DNA from: JAGXLC01 sp964461045
GTDB taxonomy: Bacteria > Bacteroidota > Bacteroidia > Bacteroidales > UBA12077
DNA: 64,000 bases
Assembly (NCBI GenBank): GCA_964461045.1
Contig: CAYWSJ010000004.1
Coordinates: 3,469-67,468 of the forward strand
Reading direction: 5' to 3'
In this document: positions 44,397 to 53,061 of the stretch, piece after piece
Position numbering within the stretch: position 1 is the stretch's first letter
Layout of the letters: every line of letters begins with the position of its first letter
Made by a program: the position numbers and the translations under genes
The notes under the pieces: model-generated
What the model saw: only the letters and a program-made list of their open reading frames with translations
Database searches by the model: none
What the model was told of the DNA's origin: nothing

Positions 44397-45848
44397 TTAT
44401 TTTATTTCCTTTCTGAGTCTGGCAACAGGCAGGCCTAATTGTTCTCTGTATTTTGCCACGGTTCTTCTTGCAATTTTATATCCCTTTTCTTTCAGGATAG
44501 AGGCCAGTTTTTCATCAGTCAGGGGCTTTTTCTTTTCTTCATTATCAATACATTCCTTCAGGATAGATTTAATTTGGCGGGTTGATACCTCTTCTCCGTC
44601 TTCTTTCTGCATTCCTTCAGAAAAGAAATATTTCAGCGGATAAATTCCAAAATAGGTTTGTATATATTTGCTGTTTGCAACCCTGGATATTGTTGAAATG
44701 TCGAGTCCTGTTTTTTCTGCAATGTCTTTCAGAATCATAGGCTTGAGCTTTGATTCATCCCCGGTCTGAAAAAAATCATATTGATATTCAATAATGGCAT
44801 TCATTGTTAGCAGAAGCGTATTCTGTCTTTGTTTTATGGCATCAATAAACCATTTTGCTGAATCCAGTTTTTGTTTGACAAAACTTACAGCTTCTTTCTG
44901 CTCTTTGGTTTGGTTTTTTTTGTTTTTCTGATAATCTTCAAGCATTTCGCTGTAATTCCTGTTAATTCTTAGATCAGGTACGTTTTTGCTGTTCAGGCTT
45001 AGTTCTAGTTTGCCATCGTTATTTTCCAGTATAAAGTCAGGAATTATGGTTTGAAACGAGCGTGATTCTTTATCGGATAAAGCAGCTCCTGGTTTAGGGT
45101 TTAGTTTCAGAATTTCATCAATGGCTTCCTGTAGTTCATCATCCGATATTTTCAGGCGGGTTTTAATTTTTTCGTAGTGCTTCTTGGTAAATTCGTGAAA
45201 AAATTGCTGAAGAATTTGTTTTGCAAGAGAGATATAACGGTCATTGTCATCTTTATGTTGTATTTGAAGAAGCAGGCATTCCCGTAAATTTCTTGCACCA
45301 ACTCCTGCAGGTTCCAAATTTTGTATAATTTTCAGGATATCTTCAAGTTCTTCTTCAGAGGTTTTAATGTTCTGAGTAAAGGCAAGATCATTAACAATAG
45401 ATTCGATTTTACGCCGCAAATAACCGTCTTCATCAATATTGCCAATAATGTAAAGCGCAAGCATGTACTCACGTTCTGTTAATGACTTAAGTCCTATCTG
45501 GTTTTCAAGGTATTCATGGAATGAAACACTTACAGAGAAAGGGATCTCCTCCTTTTTGTCTTCCTGTGATGAATTTTTAGAGTAGAGTTTATAATTTGGT
45601 ATATCTTCATCATTGATATAATCCTCAAAAGAAAATTCCTCCTCATTGTTGTAGTTTTCCTCTTCTTCCTCTACAGGTGATTCCAGGTCATCACCCTGAT
45701 CACCTTCTTCCAGCACCGGATTTTCTTCCAGTTCATTTTTAATTCTTTGTTCAAGCTGCAATGTAGGAATTTCCAGCAGCTTAATCATTTGGATCTGCTG
45801 TGGAGAGAGTTTTTGTAGTAATTTTTGATCTAAACTTTGCTTTAACAT
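44397..45848 (-). CDS. rpoN: RNA polymerase sigma-54 factor
   Basis: The ATG at 45848 (483 residues) is preferred over GTG one codon earlier. Region I (LKQSLDQKLLQKLSPQQIQMIKLLEIPTLQL) is the activator-interacting Gln/Leu-rich helix, then an acidic linker, the core-binding domain, an HTH region and the RpoN box ARRTVAKYRE. Sigma-54 needs AAA+ enhancer-binding proteins; none is in the window. It lies 11 bases after asnS. Confidence 0.95.
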   Translation of the reverse strand: MLKQSLDQKLLQKLSPQQIQMIKLLEIPTLQLEQRIKNELEENPVLEEGDQGDDLESPVEEEEENYNNEEEFSFEDYINDEDIPNYKLYSKNSSQEDKKEEIPFSVSVSFHEYLENQIGLKSLTEREYMLALYIIGNIDEDGYLRRKIESIVNDLAFTQNIKTSEEELEDILKIIQNLEPAGVGARNLRECLLLQIQHKDDNDRYISLAKQILQQFFHEFTKKHYEKIKTRLKISDDELQEAIDEILKLNPKPGAALSDKESRSFQTIIPDFILENNDGKLELSLNSKNVPDLRINRNYSEMLEDYQKNKKNQTKEQKEAVSFVKQKLDSAKWFIDAIKQRQNTLLLTMNAIIEYQYDFFQTGDESKLKPMILKDIAEKTGLDISTISRVANSKYIQTYFGIYPLKYFFSEGMQKEDGEEVSTRQIKSILKECIDNEEKKKPLTDEKLASILKEKGYKIARRTVAKYREQLGLPVARLRKEIK

Positions 45849-45859
45849 CACATATTTTC

Positions 45860-47254
45860 TTAAAATTCAGCATTTTTTGGCACTCTTGGGAAAGGAATTA
45901 CATCCCTGATATTACCCAGGCCTGTAATGAATAGCATGAGCCTTTCAAAACCTAAGCCAAATCCACTATGTGGAGCAGTGCCAAATTTTCTTGTTTCCAG
46001 ATACCACCACAGATCTTTTTTGGGTATCTTTAATTCTTTAATTCTTTTATTTAGTTTTTCATAGTTCTCTTCTCTTTGTGATCCCCCTATAACTTCACCT
46101 ATCTTTGGGAACAGAACATCCAGAGCACGTACTGTTTTGTCATCATCATTTTGCTTCATGTAGAAAGCTTTGATAGATTTAGGGTAATCCACAACAATAA
46201 CTGGTCTTTTAAAGTGTTTTTCAACCAGGTATTTCTCATGTTCTGCTTGTAAATCTACACCCCATTTTACGGGGAATTCCCATTTTTGTTCTGTTTTTTC
46301 CAGGATTTCGATTGCTTCTGTGTATGTAATTCTTTTGTAGGTATTTTTAGTTACAAATTTTAATCTGTCGATAAGTTCTTCGTCGTACATTTTTGCCATA
46401 AACTCCAGGTCATCCATGCAATTTTCCAGGGCATACCTGATCAGGGATTTCGTGAAATCTTCGGCAAGGTCCATGTTGTCTTCATTATCGTAGAAAGCCA
46501 TTTCCGGTTCAATCATCCAGAATTCTGCCAGGTGCCTCGGGGTATTAGAGTTTTCTGCCCTGAATGTTGGGCCAAAGGTGTAAACTTTTGAAAGCGCCAG
46601 AGCACCAAGTTCAGCCTCTAGCTGGCCTGAAACAGTAAGGTTTGTTTCTTTCCCAAAAAAGTCCTGCGAAAAGTCTGTTTTTCCTTTTTCATTTTGTGGT
46701 GTATTTTGCAGGTCCAAAGTGGTAACCCTGAACATTTCTCCGGCTCCTTCAGCGTCTGATCCGGTTATTATTGGTGTATGCAGGTAGTAAAAATTATTGT
46801 CATTAAAATATTTATGTATGGCAAAAGACATGGCATGCCTCAAACGGGTTACAGCTCCAAAGGTATTGGTTCTGAACCGTAAGTGTGCAATTTCCCTTAA
46901 AAACTCCATGGAATGTCCTTTCTTTTGAAGCGGGTATTTGTTAGGATCAGCGGTTCCGTATATGGAAATTTCTTTGGCCTGTATCTCAAATTTCTGGCCT
47001 TTCCCCATGGATTCTACTAATTTTCCTGTAACAGCTATGCTTGCTCCTGTAGAAATATCTCTTAGTGTTTTTTCATTTTCTTCATTTACTTCTACAACAA
47101 CCTGGATGTTGTGTATGGTGGATCCATCATTTAAGGCTATAAATTTTACGTTTTTATTACCTCTTTTAGTTCGAACCCATCCTTTTGCTATGATTTCTTC
47201 ATTCAGATTTTTTCCTTTCAGTAGTTCTTTTATTGCTGTGTTTGTTCTTTCCAT
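45860..47254 (-). CDS. asnS: Asparaginyl-tRNA synthetase
   Basis: The 464-residue enzyme has an N-terminal OB-fold anticodon domain (GWVRTKRGNKNVKFIALNDGS) and a class II catalytic core with motif 2 (FRAENSNTPRHLAEFWMIEPE) and motif 3 (GFGLGFERLMLFITGLGNIRDVIPFPR). The ending PFPRVPKNAEF is typical of AsnS rather than AspS. It heads the operon asnS-rpoN-PAP2-like. Confidence 0.97.
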   Translation of the reverse strand: MERTNTAIKELLKGKNLNEEIIAKGWVRTKRGNKNVKFIALNDGSTIHNIQVVVEVNEENEKTLRDISTGASIAVTGKLVESMGKGQKFEIQAKEISIYGTADPNKYPLQKKGHSMEFLREIAHLRFRTNTFGAVTRLRHAMSFAIHKYFNDNNFYYLHTPIITGSDAEGAGEMFRVTTLDLQNTPQNEKGKTDFSQDFFGKETNLTVSGQLEAELGALALSKVYTFGPTFRAENSNTPRHLAEFWMIEPEMAFYDNEDNMDLAEDFTKSLIRYALENCMDDLEFMAKMYDEELIDRLKFVTKNTYKRITYTEAIEILEKTEQKWEFPVKWGVDLQAEHEKYLVEKHFKRPVIVVDYPKSIKAFYMKQNDDDKTVRALDVLFPKIGEVIGGSQREENYEKLNKRIKELKIPKKDLWWYLETRKFGTAPHSGFGLGFERLMLFITGLGNIRDVIPFPRVPKNAEF

Positions 47255-47285
47255 GAGTTGTAATTTATTCTGTTAATGTTCGCTA

Positions 47286-47320
47286 CAAAAATACAATAAA
47301 ATATCCCACAATATAACAAA
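47286..47320 (-). promoter_or_regulatory. Promoter of the asnS-rpoN operon
   Basis: The minus strand has TTTG at 47320-47317 and TATTTTTG at 47293-47286 with a 23-base spacer, ending 31 bases before the asnS ATG. This is close to the Bacteroidota -33/-7 pattern. Confidence 0.45.
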
Positions 47321-47454
47321 ATATAGAACTAAAGTCCAAGTGAAATAGGCTTATAAAATTTGCATTTGTCATTATTTTTTTTTATATTAAACTGGATTGC
47401 CTTTTTTAGGATTGATCCCTAACACGTTAATAATTAAACAAAAATATAATAATT

Positions 47455-48240
47455 ATGAAATGGATTGTTGAATACGAGTTAAATGACATTGAAAATGCGC
47501 AAGAGAGAGCTTCATTGGTTATAAATGATATTCTTCAGGAATTTGAAAGATTAATTCCTGATGGACCTCCATTAGGATATAAACCCATTAAACTTATTAA
47601 TGATAAAACGGCTGGTCCAACCTTATACTGGCCGCTGGGGAAAGATTTTTACAAGATTGGGTTGAATATTTCTAATGTATTTTATAACCAGGTGGCTTTT
47701 CAATTTAGCCAGGAGATTTGTCGTATCTATTGTGATCCAAGAATTAATAATTGGTTTATAGAACTTGTTGATCATGTCACAGCCTTATATATGCTGGAGT
47801 TTTTGGGGTATAAATGGGAAATTGATCCGCCTTTAGATGATCTGAAAGAGTATCACGAAAATTTCACAAATTATAGAAGCAATTTGTTGGGTACAGCTTT
47901 CAGTAAAATTGATATGGTAAAATATCAGATATCTAATGAATGGGTTAAATACCAGGTAAATAAATTAATTGGTCAGGAATCAAGGAATAAAGGAAAAATG
48001 TTGCTGATAGCATATGAACTTTTATCACTGTTTAAGGAAGCAGATGAGAATTGGTTAATGTTACCTTATATTGGACAATGCTCGGACCCGGCTCCCCCTG
48101 AAGATTCTACTAATTTGGTTACAAACAGAAAAGCTATACCTGATTTTAAGAAACTACTGGAGGCAGTTCCTAACGAGACAAAGCCATTTGTGCAAAAATT
48201 GATTGATAAATTTGGAGTTTTCGAAGAAGAACCAACATAA
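47455..48240 (+). CDS. Unknown 261-residue cytosolic protein
   Basis: I do not recognise the family. There is no signal peptide or membrane helix. A WFIELVDHVTALYMLEFLGYKWE segment near 102-124 resembles the helical metal-binding part of some zincins but lacks HExxH. The preceding QFSQEICRIY segment is similar in style to peptidase-like folds of unknown activity. The C-terminal third is Pro- and Lys-rich. The gene lies 11 bases before the stress-protein gene and probably shares its transcript. Confidence 0.65.
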   Translation: MKWIVEYELNDIENAQERASLVINDILQEFERLIPDGPPLGYKPIKLINDKTAGPTLYWPLGKDFYKIGLNISNVFYNQVAFQFSQEICRIYCDPRINNWFIELVDHVTALYMLEFLGYKWEIDPPLDDLKEYHENFTNYRSNLLGTAFSKIDMVKYQISNEWVKYQVNKLIGQESRNKGKMLLIAYELLSLFKEADENWLMLPYIGQCSDPAPPEDSTNLVTNRKAIPDFKKLLEAVPNETKPFVQKLIDKFGVFEEEPT

Positions 48241-48251
48241 AAACAGGGATT

Positions 48252-49373
48252 ATGGAAGATAAATTATTTACAGTAGCCATACATAATTATAGCAGGGCTC
48301 AACTTTTAAAAGGGAGGCTTAATGCTGAGGGAATAGAGTGTTATTTAAAAAATGTTAATTTGGTTCATTCGGCTGTTCCGGGTGGTGTAAAAGTAAAAGT
48401 AAATGGGAAAGACCTTGAGAAAGCTTTACGCATAATCGAAAAGGTAAGTGAGGAATACAGAGAAGAAGACAGTGAACAATCAGATATTCCCAAAAGAGTG
48501 CAAAGGATTTTGGTTCCTGTGGATTTTTCTCATTATTCGAAGAATGCATGTAAATATGCCATAGGGCTGGCCAGTAAGCTTGAAGCTGAAATAAAACTGT
48601 TGCATGTTTATTATAACCCTGTGGTAAATTCAATGCCGATGACTGATACTTACTATTACCAGGTAAATCTTGACGAGATAATCAGGGATATTGAACTCAG
48701 AGCTAAGAAGCAGATGGAAGAATTTTACCAGGAAATTAAAAGTCAGATTGACAATGAAAAACCGGAGAATGTTAAACTGGATTATACCCTGATCAGGGGG
48801 ATAACTCATGAAGAAATAATTATAAAAAGTGAGGATTACCAACCAGATGTCATAATAGTAGGAACAAGAGGGCATGGAGAAAAACAAGGTGATCTTATCG
48901 GCGGAGTAACGCGAAAAATTATTAATAAATCTCAGTTCCCTGTATTGGCAATCCCTGAAAACTCAGAATATAAAGGTATTAGTAATGTAAATATTATGTA
49001 TACGACGGATTTTGATGATTCTGATTTTGAGGCTATCAAAAAACTGATGAATCTTGTGAGTCAGTTTAATGTGCGTCTCCATTGTGTGCATATAAGTTCA
49101 AGTGATACAAATGAAATCGATCAGGTTAAGATGAACCTTTTAAAGGAACACATTAAAAGAGATTTCAGCCAGCAGATGTTTGAATGTGACATAATAGAGA
49201 AAGATGATGTACTTGAAGGAATTCAGGAATTTGTAGAGGAAAAGAGCATTGATATTATTTCATTGGTAACTCACAAGAGAAATATTATTACAAAACTCCT
49301 TAATCCGAGCATTGCAAAAAGACTATTATTCCACTCCAACGTCCCTTTGTTGGTTTTTCATGCACAGGAATAA
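48252..49373 (+). CDS. DUF2007-like domain fused to two universal stress (UspA) domains
   Basis: Of 373 residues, the first 65 form a small alpha/beta domain (FTVAIHNYSRAQLLKGRLNAEGI...) resembling DUF2007-type signalling domains. UspA domain 1 (about 80-230) starts RILVPVDFSHYSKNACKYAIGL and carries GTRGHGEKQGDLIGGVT, close to the ATP-binding G2xG9xG(S/T) motif. UspA domain 2 (about 245-372) is more divergent and lacks that motif. Tandem UspA proteins respond to stress. The DUF2007-like fusion suggests a ligand or protein input. It ends 5 bases before the convergent ispD gene. Confidence 0.82.
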   Translation: MEDKLFTVAIHNYSRAQLLKGRLNAEGIECYLKNVNLVHSAVPGGVKVKVNGKDLEKALRIIEKVSEEYREEDSEQSDIPKRVQRILVPVDFSHYSKNACKYAIGLASKLEAEIKLLHVYYNPVVNSMPMTDTYYYQVNLDEIIRDIELRAKKQMEEFYQEIKSQIDNEKPENVKLDYTLIRGITHEEIIIKSEDYQPDVIIVGTRGHGEKQGDLIGGVTRKIINKSQFPVLAIPENSEYKGISNVNIMYTTDFDDSDFEAIKKLMNLVSQFNVRLHCVHISSSDTNEIDQVKMNLLKEHIKRDFSQQMFECDIIEKDDVLEGIQEFVEEKSIDIISLVTHKRNIITKLLNPSIAKRLLFHSNVPLLVFHAQE

Positions 49374-49378
49374 ATAAA

Positions 49379-50050
49379 CTATTCGAATGAATTTAAAAGA
49401 GCCTCTGCAATGCGGAGGTCTTTTTTTGTGGTAATTTTAATATTTTCCGGATTCCCTTCTACCAGGTTTATGTCAACCCCTGTATTCTCAACTACACTGG
49501 CGTCATCGGTGAAACTATCCTGGAAGTCTTGTTGATAAGCCTTTTTTAGTAGGTTACTTTGAAACACCTGGGGCGTTTGAATGATTCTGTATTGATTGCG
49601 ATCTACCGCTTTGTTCTTTTCGTTGGTAATAAAACGAATAGAAGGTTCAATTTTTATGGCAGGTACTGCATTTCCTTTTTCAGAGGCAATTTTAAAAGCA
49701 TTTTTTATAGTCCGGGTGGAAACCAGGGGTCTTACACCATCATGAACAGCCACTAAGCAAGATTCATTAATATTTCTTAGTCCGTTTTCAACCGATTGGA
49801 AACGTGTGCGCCCGCCATATGCTAACTTATGCGGAATGTCAAACTTGTATTCCTTACAGATCTTTTTCCATTGCGTAATTTCATTTTCAGGAAGGACTAA
49901 AATTATTTCAATTTCTTTGCTTAACGAATAAAAGCGTTTTAACGTGTGTATTAAGACAGGTTCATTTCCTATTTTTAAAAATTGTTTGGGAGTTTCAGAC
50001 AACATTCTTGTACCTTTACCCCCTGCAACAATTATTACTTTGCGTTTCAT
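49379..50050 (-). CDS. ispD: 2-C-methyl-D-erythritol 4-phosphate cytidylyltransferase
   Basis: The 223-residue enzyme has the nucleotidyltransferase P-loop VAGGKGTRM with the KQFL segment, the VAVHDGVRPLVS motif, and the late QTPQVFQ and TDDASVVE blocks. It converts MEP and CTP to CDP-ME in the MEP isoprenoid pathway. The usual second residue pattern AAGKG is AGGKG here. Its 3' end contains the terminator for the convergent UspA gene. Confidence 0.93.
   Translation of the reverse strand: MKRKVIIVAGGKGTRMLSETPKQFLKIGNEPVLIHTLKRFYSLSKEIEIILVLPENEITQWKKICKEYKFDIPHKLAYGGRTRFQSVENGLRNINESCLVAVHDGVRPLVSTRTIKNAFKIASEKGNAVPAIKIEPSIRFITNEKNKAVDRNQYRIIQTPQVFQSNLLKKAYQQDFQDSFTDDASVVENTGVDINLVEGNPENIKITTKKDLRIAEALLNSFE
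49395..49427 (+). terminator. Terminator of the UspA gene inside the 3' end of ispD
   Basis: AAAAGA and CCTC on the left pair with GAGG and TCTTTT on the right, with one bulged G and GCA/TGC closing the loop. A run of seven T residues follows at 49421-49427. It lies 21 bases after the UspA stop and wholly within the C-terminal codons of ispD on the other strand. Confidence 0.65.
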
Positions 50051-50092
50051 CGGTTATTTATTTTGGCATTCAGTAATGAAAATTACCTTCTT

Positions 50093-50172
50093 TAATTAGG
50101 TTTTGCAAATAATAAATACATGTATGGTGTTCATTATAAGTTTGTTTTGTGTTTTTCAGCAAACCCTAATTA
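50093..50172. repeat. Inverted repeat between the acyl-CoA ligase and ispD genes
   Basis: Arms 50093-50106 and 50159-50172 match at 13 of 14 positions and are 52 bases apart; the right arm includes the ligase stop codon. The interval holds a perfect palindrome ATACATGTAT (50116-50125). Just outside, GTAAT-GAAA-ATTAC (50073-50086) forms a small hairpin toward ispD. The structure probably ends or processes the ligase mRNA, or controls ispD. Confidence 0.45.
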
Positions 50173-51831
50173 ATCATCAACTGTATATAGATACCTTTTA
50201 ATACTTTTTTTAGGAGTTTTTTCAAATTCTGAGGGATACAGCCGTATTTCAGAAACCTGTTTAAATTTTGGCAGATCTTGATTTAGTAACTTTTTGTTTT
50301 CCTTCATGATTTCTTCCAGACCATTTTCGTTTATCTCTTCCTGGTCAGCCATTTCATAATCGGGATAGACTAATGCAATGAGCTTATTTTTTTTGTCTAA
50401 AATAATGGATTCCTGCACATAAGGTAGATTATTAAGCTTTGATTCTATTTCTTCCGGATAAATGTTTTCACCCGAAGGTCCGAGGATGAGACTTTTGCTT
50501 CGGCCCTTGATAAAAACAAAATTTTCATCATCAATTACACCCAAATCCCCTGTGTGTAACCATCCGTCTTTATTCAGTGCTTTTTCTGTATCTTTTTTGT
50601 TTTTATAATATCCGTACATTACATTTTCGCCACGTACCATAATTTCACCCACCTCATTGTATTGATCTTCAGAATCAATTTTTATTTCCAGTGTATCAAC
50701 CAGTTTGCCGGAAGATCCATATTTGGTTTTATCCCAGTTAGCATAACTAATTAAAGGTCCGCATTCTGTCATGCCATAACCAACTGTATAATTAAAGTTA
50801 ATTTTCCGGAGGAATTTTTCAACTTCAGCACTTAGCGGGGCTCCTCCAATTACTATTTCCTGGAAATTTCCTCCAAAAGCATCTGTTAGCTTTTTATTTA
50901 CTTTCTGATAGATTTTTTTGTCTAACAGGGGAATATTCATAAGTACTTTCATGTGCCTCTTATTCAGCACTGGTAAAAGCTGTTTTTTATAAATTTTTTC
51001 CAGTATCAGTGGTACTGCAATAACTACCGTGGGTTTTACTTCTTTAAAAGCATTTATAATAATTTTAGGTGAAGGCGTTTTGGTTAGAAAATGGATATGA
51101 CATCCTTTTGAGAAAGGCCATAAAAACTCAAATGCACAACCATAGGTATGTGCCAGCGGCAGAAAAGATACAATGTTATCAGCTTCTTTTAAAGGCAGAT
51201 TGTGACGAGCAAAGCGTACATTGGCAGCCAGGCTGTTCAGGGGGATCATGACACCTTTTGAAAAGCCGGTTGTGCCAGAAGTATAGTTTATGACCCCTAA
51301 CTTATCATTGGGTATGTGTTCAACCTGAAATTGTTCTCTGGTAATGCCTCCATTATATTTCTTATTATAAATTTCATCCAGTTTGTGAAGATTTTCCTGA
51401 ACCTTTTCTTTATTTGCTTCATTGAGTATTTCAAAATTTGTAATTGAGATGATTGCCCTTAAGTCAGGCATTGCATTCTCATCTATGTTTTCCCAGATAT
51501 GGTCATCTACAAACAGAATCACAGAATCAGAATGGTTGACAATATGATGCATATCATTCGAATGAAAATCCGGAAGAATAGGAACTACAACAGCACCATA
51601 ACTTACTATTGAAAGGTAAGTCATTGCCCAGTTAGCAGAATTTTTCCCGAGCAAAGCAATTTTATCTCCCTTTTTCACATCGCACTGCTCAAACATTATA
51701 TGAATTCTCGATATTTTTCGGGCAACATCTTTATAATAAAAACTATTGCCTTTGTAATCAGTTAAAGCAGGAAGGTCCCAGTTACCTTTTATGCTATTCT
51801 CGATGTATTCAATAAAATTTTCTTTAATCAT
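50170..51831 (-). CDS. Long-chain acyl-CoA ligase (AMP-forming)
   Basis: The ATG at 51831 gives 553 residues; an in-frame extension of 51 residues upstream is not family-like. Motifs are INYTSGTTGFSKGV (P-loop), GYGMTECGP, GWLHTGDLG and the hinge and catalytic-Lys region near KTPKKSIKRYL. It is of the AMP-binding FadD/long-chain type and activates fatty acids as CoA thioesters. Located upstream of ispD with a structured gap. Confidence 0.9.
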   Translation of the reverse strand: MIKENFIEYIENSIKGNWDLPALTDYKGNSFYYKDVARKISRIHIMFEQCDVKKGDKIALLGKNSANWAMTYLSIVSYGAVVVPILPDFHSNDMHHIVNHSDSVILFVDDHIWENIDENAMPDLRAIISITNFEILNEANKEKVQENLHKLDEIYNKKYNGGITREQFQVEHIPNDKLGVINYTSGTTGFSKGVMIPLNSLAANVRFARHNLPLKEADNIVSFLPLAHTYGCAFEFLWPFSKGCHIHFLTKTPSPKIIINAFKEVKPTVVIAVPLILEKIYKKQLLPVLNKRHMKVLMNIPLLDKKIYQKVNKKLTDAFGGNFQEIVIGGAPLSAEVEKFLRKINFNYTVGYGMTECGPLISYANWDKTKYGSSGKLVDTLEIKIDSEDQYNEVGEIMVRGENVMYGYYKNKKDTEKALNKDGWLHTGDLGVIDDENFVFIKGRSKSLILGPSGENIYPEEIESKLNNLPYVQESIILDKKNKLIALVYPDYEMADQEEINENGLEEIMKENKKLLNQDLPKFKQVSEIRLYPSEFEKTPKKSIKRYLYTVDD

Positions 51832-52014
51832 AACAATAAAATTTGGAGGAGATAAATTTATGAAATTATTTTCATTTTCTCTTCTTTGTTCTTTATCAGT
51901 AAATAAGAACAAATTTTTATTAATAGGGTTTAATGAAACAGGTGATTTTTTAGAAAAAAAAGCTGTTCTCAATAATGAATCCATGAGAACAGCTTCAATT
52001 AGAAAAAAATATTA

Positions 52015-52950
52015 TCAGAAGAAAAGCCAGCCAGATTCTTCTAAGGTAAAACTGGATTCTCCTATCTGTGCTCCATCAGCAAAAATGTATACTTCATATT
52101 CCCCTGGTTTTAATTCACCCTGGGTATCGAAATAAATTGTTGCTTTGGTTTCATTTCCATCGTAATTAATTTTTCTTCTGGCAGAATATACAATTTTCTT
52201 ATTATTGAACTCAAAAAGATTGTCTTCTGAATTTGTTAGAATAAAATCGTCAGGCGGGGCTGCGATTCTGATATAAAAATAACGTTCTCCCTTTTCTGCC
52301 AGTGCATTCTCATCAACTGTGAAATTTACTTTTATTTTATTCACCTTATCAACTTTGGCTTTTTCTTTTCCTCTTTTATTAATTGGGATAGGCTGAATAT
52401 TTTCTGCTCTCAATACTTTTGCTTTTGTAACTTGCTTAGAAAGATCTTCTTTTTCTTTTTCAAGTTTTTCTTTTGATTCTTTGGTCTTTACAAGATCTTC
52501 TTTTACTTCTTTATTCTCTCGTTCAAGTTGTTTGTTTAATGTATTTAATGAGTCTATTTGTCTTACATAACTTTTCGCTATTTTTCGCAGAGTACTCAGT
52601 TCATTTTTGAGTTCTTTAATTTTCGAATAGTTTGTTGCTTTAACATTTTTAAGCTCTGTAAGTATGTTGTCTATTCTTTCTTTTTCGCTGTCTAATTGCG
52701 TGTTAAGCGAGTCATTGTCGGTTTTTAAAGAATCGTATTCGGTTTTTAATTCTATAAATTCCGTTCTCAGTGAATCCTTTTCTTCAGATAACTCTTCAGT
52801 AATTACCATGGTGGTTTTTTTCTGGTCGATATACAACCAGGTAATAAAACCTATTAAACCTATAAGAATAATAATAACGACGATGAACCCTGTGAGGGAT
52901 CTGTTTTTTGGTTTATTCTCCTGTTCTTTAGGTTGATAGTTGTCAGCCAT
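52015..52950 (-). CDS. Membrane-anchored coiled-coil protein of unknown function
   Basis: The 311-residue protein has a charged N-terminus, one membrane helix (about 20-42), a long heptad-type coiled coil (about 50-185, Leu/Glu/Lys/Asp rich), a basic linker and a C-terminal beta domain (about 205-305) ending GWLFF. The C-terminal LKPGEYEVYIFADG strand recalls Ig-like envelope domains. It probably spans from the inner membrane into the periplasm. Similar proteins occur in the phylum, but I know no function. Confidence 0.7.
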   Translation of the reverse strand: MADNYQPKEQENKPKNRSLTGFIVVIIILIGLIGFITWLYIDQKKTTMVITEELSEEKDSLRTEFIELKTEYDSLKTDNDSLNTQLDSEKERIDNILTELKNVKATNYSKIKELKNELSTLRKIAKSYVRQIDSLNTLNKQLERENKEVKEDLVKTKESKEKLEKEKEDLSKQVTKAKVLRAENIQPIPINKRGKEKAKVDKVNKIKVNFTVDENALAEKGERYFYIRIAAPPDDFILTNSEDNLFEFNNKKIVYSARRKINYDGNETKATIYFDTQGELKPGEYEVYIFADGAQIGESSFTLEESGWLFF

Positions 52951-52975
52951 TGTTTTAGGTTTTGAGTTTGAGACA

Positions 52976-53005
52976 CAAAAATAGCTATTAATTTCCTTTT
53001 ACAAA
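52976..53005 (-). promoter_or_regulatory. Promoter of the coiled-coil protein gene
   Basis: The minus strand has TTTG at 53005-53002 and TATTTTTG at 52983-52976, an 18-base spacer, ending 25 bases before the ATG at 52950. This is the best -33/-7 pair in the window. Confidence 0.5.
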
Positions 53006-53061
53006 ATAAATTGGTCAATGAATTAATATAGCCTAAAACGAATTTTCTGATAATTCTATTG

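Noticed and set aside
51860..52135. Plus-strand frame with a good SD (GGAGGAG at 51845-51851) and a signal-peptide-like start
   Set aside because: Its second half is antisense to the conserved C-terminus of the coiled-coil protein, and the first half lies in a short gap where an equally open minus-strand extension of the ligase exists. No family match can be seen.
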